This document shows positions 14,551-21,361 of a stretch of 26,268 nt of DNA, one piece after another; the first letter of the stretch is position 1, and every line of letters begins with the position of its first letter. Origin of the DNA: CF-113 sp035308345 (lineage in GTDB: Bacteria > Chloroflexota > Ktedonobacteria > Ktedonobacterales > Ktedonobacteraceae). The position numbers and the translations under genes are program-made. The notes beneath the pieces are model-generated. The model was not told where the DNA came from, ran no database searches, and was given only the letters and a program-made list of their open reading frames with translations. The stretch covers positions 1 through 26,268 of the forward strand of contig DATGGW010000188.1 of the NCBI GenBank assembly GCA_035308345.1, read 5' to 3'.

Positions 14551-16464
14551 TCATCTGCGGGGTTTTGACCGTTGCCGCTCCATCTTCAGCTCATGCGCTT
14601 CGCAGTACGCGCGAATCTCGTTCGTAAAAACGCTATAGTATGCCGCCATCTTGAGGCTTCCAACGCCGGAAATCTGCCCGAACTGCTCTTGTGTTTGCGG
14701 GCGCTGTTGGGACATTGCCCGCAGGCTCGCATCCGAGAAAACAATATAGGGCGGCATGCCCTGTTCGTCCGCGATCTTTTTGCGCAGTGCGCGTAAATGT
14801 TGGAATAGCTCCTCGGTACCCGGTTCGTCTGGCGTTGTAGGGACGCGATTTATCGCGTCCATTACGTTTCCCGTGGATGTTGGCCGACTCGAACTCTCCG
14901 GGCGCGACTTTGCGGGTTTCACCGGCGCGGCAATTTCCACTGTACGTTGTTTTCTGATCACTTCCCAGGAGAGCGCATTCAGGCGCAGCACCGGGTAGCC
15001 ATCGGTGGTTTCGTCGAGCAGCCCCTGGTGGATGAGCGCGCGGCCAATGCGCAGCCATTCGTCGGCGCTCAGTTCTTTGCCATAACCGTAGATGGGAAGC
15101 TGATCATGCCTGTTATCGCGTATCTTCTGCGTCTGCGCGCCACGCAAAACATCGATTACGTAACGCATGCCGAAACGCTGCTGCGTTTTCGCTATGCAGA
15201 ACAGGAGTTTATTCGCATCTCTGGTGCGATCTTCCAACACTGCCGGGCGCGCGCAATTGTCGCAGCACTGCTCAGTAGGGACGCGATTTACCGCGTCCTG
15301 CGTTTCACCAAAATAAGCCAGCAATACTTTGCGGCGGCAGACGCTGCTTTCACAGTAGGCAACCACCTGCTGCAATTGCTGGCGCGCAATGCGCTGCTCC
15401 TGTTCATCGGTCTTCTGGCCGATGACATACTCGACTTTCGTGCGGTCGCCATGACTGAAGAAGATGATGCAGCGCGCAGGCAGACCATCCCGTCCGGCGC
15501 GGCCTGACTCCTGGTAATATCCCTCAAGATTGCGCGGCAGATCGTAGTGAATCACCGCGCGCACATCCGGTTTGCCAATGCCCATGCCAAAGGCGATGGT
15601 AGCCACCAGCACAGGCACATCATCACGAATAAAGCGATTCTGGTGTTCGGTTCGCTGCTCGGTGGTCAAACCCGCGTGGTACGGCAGCGACGTAATGCCG
15701 CTCTGATTCAAGGCTGTGCTGAGGTCCTCCACACTTTTACGGCTCTGGCAGTATACGATTACCGACTCCCCGGCCATTTCGCGCAGCGCTTGCACAAGTT
15801 CGCCATAGGAGCCATGGCGTTTCTCGCGCACTTCGTAGGCGAGATTGGGACGATTGAAGCTCGCGATATGCACGAGCGGGTCGCGCAGCCCCAGTTGTGT
15901 GAGAATATCTTCGCGCACCCGTTCGGTCGCCGTCGCCGTCAATGCCATCAGCGGGACATGCGGAAAGCGAGTGCGCAGCACCCCCAGTTGGCGGTACTCA
16001 GGGCGAAAATCATGTCCCCATTCGCTGACGCAGTGCGCCTCGTCCACCGCCAGCAGCGATACCTTTATATTCTGCTCAACCTGGTCGAGCAGGGCCAGGA
16101 AGTTCCCCGTCACCAGACGCTCCGGGGCTACGTAGAGCAATTGAAGCTGCCCATTGAGGGCCGCCTGTTCTCGATCGGTTCGTTCGGAGGGGCTGAGCGA
16201 ACTATTGATGAAGGTGGCCGCGATGCCGTTTGCGCGCAGGCGGTCCACCTGGTCGTGCATCAGCGCGATCAAGGGTGAAATCACGATAGTCAGCCCTGGC
16301 AGCAGCAGGGCAGGCAACTGGTAGATCAGGGACTTCCCGCCGCCTGTAGGCATCAGGACAAAAGCATCTCGTCCGGCTAAAATATGTTCGATGACCTGGC
16401 GCTGGCCCGGACGAAATGAGTCATGACCGAAATACTCTTTAAGCGCTTGCTCGATGGACTCCAT
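14551..16464 (-). CDS. recQ: ATP-dependent DNA helicase RecQ
   Basis: A 637-aa 3'-5' superfamily 2 helicase acting in recombination and replication-fork repair. Walker A is PTGGGKS (39-45), DEAH is at 141-144 with the aromatic loop to FRPEY, LTATAT is at 175-180, and QESGRAGRDG is at 318-327. A zinc-binding region (C371, C376, C401, C404), a winged-helix region and a C-terminal HRDC domain follow, a full-length layout. ATG at 16464 overlaps the kinase stop by 1 nt (TGATG) and has GGGAG 11 nt upstream; a GTG at 16491 lacks a site. Two dispersed repeats are in frame: residues about 389-397 (QDAVNRVPT) lengthen the loop between the zinc cysteine pairs, and DAINRVPT occurs in the linker before HRDC. 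Confidence 0.95.
   Translation of the reverse strand: MESIEQALKEYFGHDSFRPGQRQVIEHILAGRDAFVLMPTGGGKSLIYQLPALLLPGLTIVISPLIALMHDQVDRLRANGIAATFINSSLSPSERTDREQAALNGQLQLLYVAPERLVTGNFLALLDQVEQNIKVSLLAVDEAHCVSEWGHDFRPEYRQLGVLRTRFPHVPLMALTATATERVREDILTQLGLRDPLVHIASFNRPNLAYEVREKRHGSYGELVQALREMAGESVIVYCQSRKSVEDLSTALNQSGITSLPYHAGLTTEQRTEHQNRFIRDDVPVLVATIAFGMGIGKPDVRAVIHYDLPRNLEGYYQESGRAGRDGLPARCIIFFSHGDRTKVEYVIGQKTDEQEQRIARQQLQQVVAYCESSVCRRKVLLAYFGETQDAVNRVPTEQCCDNCARPAVLEDRTRDANKLLFCIAKTQQRFGMRYVIDVLRGAQTQKIRDNRHDQLPIYGYGKELSADEWLRIGRALIHQGLLDETTDGYPVLRLNALSWEVIRKQRTVEIAAPVKPAKSRPESSSRPTSTGNVMDAINRVPTTPDEPGTEELFQHLRALRKKIADEQGMPPYIVFSDASLRAMSQQRPQTQEQFGQISGVGSLKMAAYYSVFTNEIRAYCEAHELKMERQRSKPRR
14837..14860. 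repeat. Consensus palindromic repeat inside recQ (linker before HRDC)
   Basis: This copy has the exact core GGACGCGATTTATCGCGTCC preceded by GTAG. Read from the recQ strand it encodes DAINRVPT in frame, in the low-complexity linker between the winged-helix and HRDC domains. Confidence 0.95.
15275..15298. repeat. Palindromic repeat inside recQ (zinc-binding region)
   Basis: GGACGCGATTTACCGCGTCC, one substitution from the consensus core, with the same GTAG edge. On the recQ strand it encodes DAVNRVPT in the same frame as the other recQ copy. It is placed between the two cysteine pairs of the zinc-binding region. Confidence 0.9.
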
Positions 16465-18392
16465 CAGGATACTATCTCCCAATTTCGCCACAGAAACATG
16501 GGGATGAGTGTCGTCCCAGGCACATGGGTAGGGGTCGGGCTAGGGGTTGGACTGGGAGTCGGACTCGGTGATGGACTGGGAGTCGGACTCGGTGATGGGC
16601 TGGGCGACGGACTGGGAGTCGGGCTGGGTGTTGGACTGGGCTTAGGACTGGGTGAGGGTGTCGGGGTCACTGCTGGCGACCCGTTGGTATAGTTCTTTAC
16701 AAAAAGCGTGATGGTTTGCCCTACATCAACACTCGTGCCAGAGGGTGGGTCAATGCTCACTACCGTGTTTGGCTGCAGTGTCTTATCCTGGCCGTCAGGG
16801 AATACTTTCGTGTTGAGTCCTGCATTCTGAAGTATTAGCTGTACGGCATCGAGCGAACTATTTTTGGGAATAGAGGGGACCCTGGTTGTTTTTGGTCCCA
16901 TCGTTACATCAATGGTGGAACCTCTTAGAGCGGTCGCGGGAGCCGCCTGATCGGTAGCCTGCGGATTCTGAGATGTCACGACATACGTTGGAGGTGGAGT
17001 GCTACCACTGGCAAGACCATCTACTTGCAACTTGAATCCGGCCTGGGTTGTTTTTGACAGGGCAGTTGCGTAATTATCGCCAATGAGATTGGGCACAATG
17101 GCTGTAATCGAAGGTGAGGCTGTAGGTGTTGCGCCCTTAAAAAAGGGCAGATTGATGAAGCCCAGATCGTTAGCCAGGTAAATACTGAAGACCAGTAATA
17201 AGAGCGTTGCAAGCAGGATCAGCACTGTGACGGTGGTGGCAACGCGCGAGTCCCGCTGGGGCGCGCCGCGTTGGAATGGGCGTGTTGTGCCTGACTCCGA
17301 CCCAGGCGGCGTATAGACATGCTGATCGAGGTAGACTGGCTGCTGCGGCTGCGCAGGGGGAGACGCGCCATTGTGATCGGCTGAGACGGTCGGCGGCATC
17401 ATGTTATTGGGAGACGAAACCGGCGCGCCCGGCGCTAGAGGCCGAGAAGGTGCGCGGCCGCTGGTGATAGGACGCGATGGTATCTGATTGGCAGGCGAGA
17501 ATGTTGGCGGGAGCAGGGGTACCGACGATGATCCGGGCATAAATGGGATAGTTTCGATGGATTGAAGAGACTCGACATCGCCGAGCATTTCCAGCGCCTG
17601 GGCCAGTTGCGACCCATTGCGAAAGCGCATCTCTGGCACTTTTTCCAGGCAGCGCAGGATGATCTCTTCCAGGGCTTGCGGGATGCCTGGGTTGAAGTGG
17701 CTGGGTGGCACCGGTTGGTCCTGGATATGCTGCAAGGCGACCACGACGGGCGTATCGCCATCAAAGGGGGTGTGCCCGGTCAGCATCTCGTACATCACGA
17801 TGCCCAGGGCGTAAACATCGGCTGCCGGGCTGACGATTTCCCCCTGCGCCTGCTCCGGCGCGTAGTATTGCACCGTGCCCAGCGTCATGCCGGTGGTGGT
17901 GAGCCGTTGGGCATTAATATCTTTATAGACGCTGGCGATGCCAAAGTCGGTGAGCTTAATCGAGCCATCGCGGCCAATCAACACGTTTTGCGGCTTAACA
18001 TCGCGATGGACAATGTCCCGGCGGTGGGCCGCGCCCAGGCCAAGGGCGACATCATGGGCGATAATGACGGCGCGCTCAATATCGAGCACGCCGCGCAAGC
18101 GCAGGTAGCGGCGCAGATCGGTTCCTTCGACCAGTTCCATTACAATGAAATAATTGCCATCGGTCTGACCATAATCGAAGACCTGCACAATATTGGGATG
18201 CTGGAGGGCGGAGGCTGCTTTGGCCTCGAGTTGAAAGCGTTGCACGAATTTCGAGTCGGTGCTGTAGACCTCGCGTAGGACTTTGATCGCTACAACGCGA
18301 TCCATGCGCATGTCCCAGCCACGATAAATGGTGGCCATCCCACCACGCCCTATGGGTTCCTGTAACTGGTATCGATCTCCCAGAACTTCCAT
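16464..18392 (-). CDS. Transmembrane serine/threonine protein kinase with PASTA domains (PknB-like)
   Basis: A 642-aa Hanks-type kinase. The kinase domain covers residues about 8-270: glycine loop IGRGGMAT (14-21), K37, HRDVKPQN (129-136), DFG (149-151), APE (178-180). A long proline-rich juxtamembrane stretch (283-380) leads to one membrane helix (about 387-407). Two PASTA repeats follow outside (about 430-499 and 502-567), a module that in PknB/StkP/PrkC senses muropeptides or cell-wall fragments. The end is a Pro/Ser/Thr low-complexity tail (577-622) encoded by tandem DNA. The ATG at 18392 has GGAGAG 8 nt upstream. The stop overlaps the recQ start by 1 nt. A role in envelope sensing is inferred from the family; no substrate is visible in the neighbourhood. 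Confidence 0.93.
   Translation of the reverse strand: MEVLGDRYQLQEPIGRGGMATIYRGWDMRMDRVVAIKVLREVYSTDSKFVQRFQLEAKAASALQHPNIVQVFDYGQTDGNYFIVMELVEGTDLRRYLRLRGVLDIERAVIIAHDVALGLGAAHRRDIVHRDVKPQNVLIGRDGSIKLTDFGIASVYKDINAQRLTTTGMTLGTVQYYAPEQAQGEIVSPAADVYALGIVMYEMLTGHTPFDGDTPVVVALQHIQDQPVPPSHFNPGIPQALEEIILRCLEKVPEMRFRNGSQLAQALEMLGDVESLQSIETIPFMPGSSSVPLLPPTFSPANQIPSRPITSGRAPSRPLAPGAPVSSPNNMMPPTVSADHNGASPPAQPQQPVYLDQHVYTPPGSESGTTRPFQRGAPQRDSRVATTVTVLILLATLLLLVFSIYLANDLGFINLPFFKGATPTASPSITAIVPNLIGDNYATALSKTTQAGFKLQVDGLASGSTPPPTYVVTSQNPQATDQAAPATALRGSTIDVTMGPKTTRVPSIPKNSSLDAVQLILQNAGLNTKVFPDGQDKTLQPNTVVSIDPPSGTSVDVGQTITLFVKNYTNGSPAVTPTPSPSPKPSPTPSPTPSPSPSPSPSPTPSPSPSPTPSPTPSPTPTHVPGTTLIPMFLWRNWEIVS
16527..16666. 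repeat. Tandem low-complexity DNA encoding the Pro/Ser/Thr tail of the kinase
   Basis: Irregular 6- and 12-nt units such as GACTGGGAGTCG and GGACTCGGTGAT are repeated many times. On the coding strand they give alternating SP/TP dipeptides, a flexible tail after the last PASTA domain. Copy number is likely to vary between strains by slippage in steps that keep the frame. Confidence 0.85.
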
Positions 18393-18465
18393 CTATATAG
18401 CTCTCCCCATGTGTGAAGGGAAGCTTACCCGTTCACAAAAAAAGCACTACCTGGCCGCGCACACT

Positions 18466-18494
18466 ATTGTAACGCATTCTGCTACTTTATGGAA
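18466..18494 (-). promoter_or_regulatory. Candidate promoter of the kinase-recQ unit
   Basis: On the - strand TTCCAT (18494-18489) and TACAAT (18471-18466) are separated by exactly 17 nt, ahead of the kinase ATG at 18392. The predicted leader is about 65 nt and contains an A/T-rich tract. recQ has no obvious separate promoter. Confidence 0.45.
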
Positions 18495-18553
18495 CACCCT
18501 GTAGCATCCAAATACCACAAATATACCACTTGCCTGCCTTCTTTATGACTTTT

Positions 18554-20575
18554 TTATGGCTTCTTATAAATTAACGCCGCCGGACCCAGCATGCGCTCGT
18601 CAGCGATGCGGCGGGTGATCCGTCGTTCGTCCATGTGTTCGAGCAGGGGCAAGATGTACTTGCGGGTAGTTCCCAACACATCACGCGCCTCTGCTGCCGT
18701 CATTTTGCCGTGTTCGCTCAGATATGCAACCAATTTTGCCACCGCCTCGTCATAACTCTCGCGCAGGAACAACACAGCCTCTGCCGCGCCGCCCACTTTC
18801 ACCAGCGCGCCTCGTTCAACCAGCGCGCCCAGCACCTCGCTGCCAACCAGCGCCTCTGCCTCAGCGCGTCCAGGAGGAGTAAAGGGGTGTTCGCGAAATT
18901 GGCGCAGTAACTGGTCAACCAGTTCTTGCTGTGCTGGTGTAAAGCCAGGCGAGAAATCAGGAAGCCGGATGGCGCTGCCCGCCGCGCTCGTCGCGCTGGC
19001 AGCTTCTGCCACCAGCCCTTCTTGTTGCAACACTGCCAGCGCTTCGTTCGCCATTTTTGGCGGCAATGCCAGCCGCGCGCGCCATTCTTCTTTTGAGAGG
19101 CCGCCGCGCAAGGGATAACGTTGATGCTGCTCGCGTAGTAATCCTATGGTCTCCTCGCGCAGTGTTTCCCAGATCACCTGCGCGAACCAGAATGTGCCAA
19201 CCTGTCGCGCTCGACCTTCTTTTAACAACGTCCCCAATGCCTGCTGCGTCACATCCTGTGGCAAATTGCACCGGCTTACAATATCCGCCAGTTCATACCC
19301 TGCCAACCCTGTATAGGGTACGGGCTGGCCCTGGCACCCAGCCCTTGATCCCTGCCCTGCTCGCGCTGATTTCCCAGGCTCGTGCTGCGCCGGTTTCCGC
19401 GTTTCACGCCGCCTGTCGAGGGCTGCCAGCGCCAATTCTTCAGGCGCGCCGCGCTCCAGCATCTCAAGCTTGCTCAACACCGCTGCCTGGAAGCGGTGAT
19501 GGTAGCGCGGGTGCGCATCGATGACCTCACCGCCGCCAATCGTTATGCTGGGCGAGGGTATGCGCAGGATAAAACGGTCGCGCCGCGCCATCACTGCCGG
19601 GCGGCTCAAACGCAACTGCGCCCACGCGCTTTGACCAGGCTTTAGCTCATCCATATCGAGCAGTCGCACACTGGCGGGGACTTCCTGCGAGCCGGTGTAG
19701 AAATCAACCTGCGTATTGTGGCTGAGCGGACGCGCCGCGCCGGGCAGCAGTTGCACCCGCGCATCGATCAGCACTGTAGGTTGGAACTGGCCCGGCAGGG
19801 CCACCACGTTGCCTCGTTGCAAATCTGAGCGCGATACATTAGCCAGGTTGATGGCGACACGACTGCCGGGATAAGCTGTATCTAACGCTTGACGATGTGT
19901 TTGCAGGCCGCGAATGCGTGTCTTCAGCCCCTGCGGCAGCGCTTCAACTTCCTGGCCCGTTTTGAAGATACCATCCAGCAGGGCGCCGGTGACGACGGTG
20001 CCAAAGCCGGTCATGGTGAATACGCGGTCGATGGGCAGGCGAGGACGGGCGATGTTTTGACGTTCCTGCGCTTCGTCCAGAATGCGCTCCAGTTCGGCGA
20101 CGAGTGCCGGCAATCCCTGCCCTGTGTAGGCGGAAAGAGGGATGATGGCGCTCGCGGCCAGCGTGGTAGGTTTCAACTCTTCCGCGATTTCTTCACGCAC
20201 CATCTCAATCCAATCCTCATCCACCAGGTCGGCCTTTGTCAGCGCGACCACGCCGCGCTGCACGCGCAGCAGATCGAGGATCGCCAGGTGTTCGCGTGTC
20301 TGTGGCATGATGCCTTCATCGGCGGCAACCACCAGCAGGGCAGCGTCGATGCCGCCAACTCCGGCCAGCATATTCTTGATAAAGCCCTCGTGTCCCGGCA
20401 CATCAACAATGCTGACCTCCCGCCCATCCGGCAGCGTCAACCAGGCAAAGCCCAGGTCGATCGTCATGCCGCGCGCTTTTTCCTCGGCCAGTCGATCCGG
20501 GTCGATGCCGGTCAAAGCCTTGACCAGCGTTGATTTGCCATGATCGATATGTCCGGCTGTTCCAATACAACTCAT
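18554..20575 (-). CDS. selB: Selenocysteine-specific elongation factor SelB
   Basis: A 673-aa translational GTPase that carries selenocysteyl-tRNA to the ribosome at recoded UGA codons. G1 is GHIDHGKST (8-16), RGMTID (35-40) is the switch I block, DVPGHE (58-63) is G3, and TKAD is the G4 form. EF-Tu-like beta domains follow, then C-terminal winged-helix repeats (e.g. GGLSKEEWRARLALP and the final KYILPLLEHMDERR-type helix) that bind the SECIS RNA. The frame extends upstream to 20689, but those 38 residues are not family-like and run through repeat-like DNA, so ATG at 20575 is chosen; its ribosome site is weak. A dispersed repeat (19307-19355) is inserted in frame before the winged-helix part. 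No selA, selD or tRNA-Sec gene is in the window. Confidence 0.92.
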   Translation of the reverse strand: MSCIGTAGHIDHGKSTLVKALTGIDPDRLAEEKARGMTIDLGFAWLTLPDGREVSIVDVPGHEGFIKNMLAGVGGIDAALLVVAADEGIMPQTREHLAILDLLRVQRGVVALTKADLVDEDWIEMVREEIAEELKPTTLAASAIIPLSAYTGQGLPALVAELERILDEAQERQNIARPRLPIDRVFTMTGFGTVVTGALLDGIFKTGQEVEALPQGLKTRIRGLQTHRQALDTAYPGSRVAINLANVSRSDLQRGNVVALPGQFQPTVLIDARVQLLPGAARPLSHNTQVDFYTGSQEVPASVRLLDMDELKPGQSAWAQLRLSRPAVMARRDRFILRIPSPSITIGGGEVIDAHPRYHHRFQAAVLSKLEMLERGAPEELALAALDRRRETRKPAQHEPGKSARAGQGSRAGCQGQPVPYTGLAGYELADIVSRCNLPQDVTQQALGTLLKEGRARQVGTFWFAQVIWETLREETIGLLREQHQRYPLRGGLSKEEWRARLALPPKMANEALAVLQQEGLVAEAASATSAAGSAIRLPDFSPGFTPAQQELVDQLLRQFREHPFTPPGRAEAEALVGSEVLGALVERGALVKVGGAAEAVLFLRESYDEAVAKLVAYLSEHGKMTAAEARDVLGTTRKYILPLLEHMDERRITRRIADERMLGPAALIYKKP
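19307..19355. repeat. Dispersed GC-rich repeat inserted in selB
   Basis: Reverse-complemented, this block aligns over about 49 bases with 7801-7850, sharing GGGCTGGG, CCTGGGCC/CCAGGGCC-type blocks and TACCCTATAC. In selB it encodes about 16 residues (GSRAGCQGQPVPYTG) in the linker between the beta domains and the winged-helix repeats. Confidence 0.7.
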
Positions 20576-20897
20576 GCCTGTCAATACTCGCAAACAACGG
20601 ATTCTCCATCCCTCCGTAGCGGCGGAGCTTGTCCCCGCCCGCGTGTACCGACCAACGCGATGTAGGATTCTGGAAGGATAGAAAGCCAAACAACATGGAA
20701 CAATTATGTGTCCCAGTATACAACAGACTCCGGCTTCTGACTATGACCCGCAATGGTGTTTTTCCACAATTTCGACGCTCATCAATTTGGAGCAAGTATT
20801 TATACTACAGGTGAGGAAGCAAGCGGATAATGATGATCGTTCGCAAACCCTCGCTAACTACGTGTCATTAGTGGCAAAAGGAGAATAGTTCAGAACT
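20576..20897. other. Gene-free gap between selB and the WXG100 gene
   Basis: No convincing gene. Bases about 20610-20650 contain a GC-rich element with GGAGCTTGTCCCCGCCCGCG, related to the TTGTCCCCGCCC blocks at 21262-21274. A TATACT at 20801-20806 could be a -10 for the WXG100 gene but lacks a -35 at the usual spacing. AAGGAG at 20878-20883 is the nearest ribosome site to the 20898 start, 14 nt away. The short open frames are composition artefacts. Confidence 0.55.
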
Positions 20898-21173
20898 ATG
20901 GCTAACATTCATGTAAATACTGACCAGATGCGCCAGCTTGGTCAGGTCTTCATGCAACTCAACGATCAGATCAACAACCAGATTCGCCCGCAGATTCAGA
21001 ATTATATCGGTCAGCTCGAAGGCGACTGGCAAGGCGTCAGTCGCCAGCGTTTCGAGCAGATGTTCCAGGAATGGATCGCTTCTGCTAATCAGATAGCGCA
21101 GCAAGGCGAGCAAATCGGTCAGCACCTGCAAAACACCGCCCAGCAATTCGAGCAGGTCGACCAGCAGTCCTAA
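20898..21173 (+). CDS. WXG100 family (ESAT-6-like) protein
   Basis: A 91-aa, glutamine-rich, all-helical protein with the WXG turn (GDWQG, residues 42-46) between two amphipathic helices. This is the hallmark of the WXG100 family, whose members form dimers and are usually exported by type VII (ESX/Ess) secretion. No EccC/EssC ATPase or other secretion gene lies in the window, so it is an orphan copy here. The C-terminus carries no sharp YxxxD/E-type export motif. The ATG at 20898 is preceded by AAGGAG at a longish 14 nt. The gene stands alone, with a strong inverted repeat downstream. Cargo, effector and partner roles are all possible. Confidence 0.88.
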   Translation: MANIHVNTDQMRQLGQVFMQLNDQINNQIRPQIQNYIGQLEGDWQGVSRQRFEQMFQEWIASANQIAQQGEQIGQHLQNTAQQFEQVDQQS

Positions 21174-21187
21174 CCCCTATCTTTGTA

Positions 21188-21276
21188 CCAGGGCGGGGAC
21201 CAGGGGCACGCCCCTACCCTAGACGAAGGGGACTGCCCACGTACAGGGTAGGGGCGTGGGCTTGTCCCCGCCCTGG
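21188..21276. repeat. Long imperfect inverted repeat after the WXG100 gene
   Basis: CCAGGGCGGGGACCAGGGGC with the following CCTACCCT (21188-21220) pairs with 21245-21276 (AGGGTAGGGGCGTGGGCTTG, then TCCCCGCCCTGG), an arm of about 32 bases with a few mismatches. A third half-copy follows at 21311-21336. It could fold as a terminator-like hairpin but looks more like a small non-autonomous dispersed element. Confidence 0.8.
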
Positions 21277-21347
21277 GGTGGTTTGGCGCGGCTATTCCTC
21301 TTGGTGCGCATAGGCGTGGGCCTGTCCCCGCCCTGGTCGTGTCCGTG

Positions 21348-21356
21348 TGCTATACT
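21348..21356 (+). promoter_or_regulatory. Extended -10 element directly before uvrC
   Basis: TGCTATACT matches an extended -10. The expected transcript start is within a base or two of the uvrC ATG (21362), which would make the message leaderless or nearly so. No strong ribosome site precedes the ATG. Confidence 0.45.
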
Positions 21357-21361
21357 GGGGT

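Noticed and set aside
16423..16692. A glycine/valine-rich + strand frame (VGLGVGLGDGLG pattern)
   Set aside because: It is the reverse reading of the tandem DNA encoding the kinase Pro/Ser/Thr tail.
20576..20689. N-terminal extension of SelB by 38 residues
   Set aside because: The GTPase domain starts directly at the 20575 ATG; upstream codons pass through repeat-like DNA.
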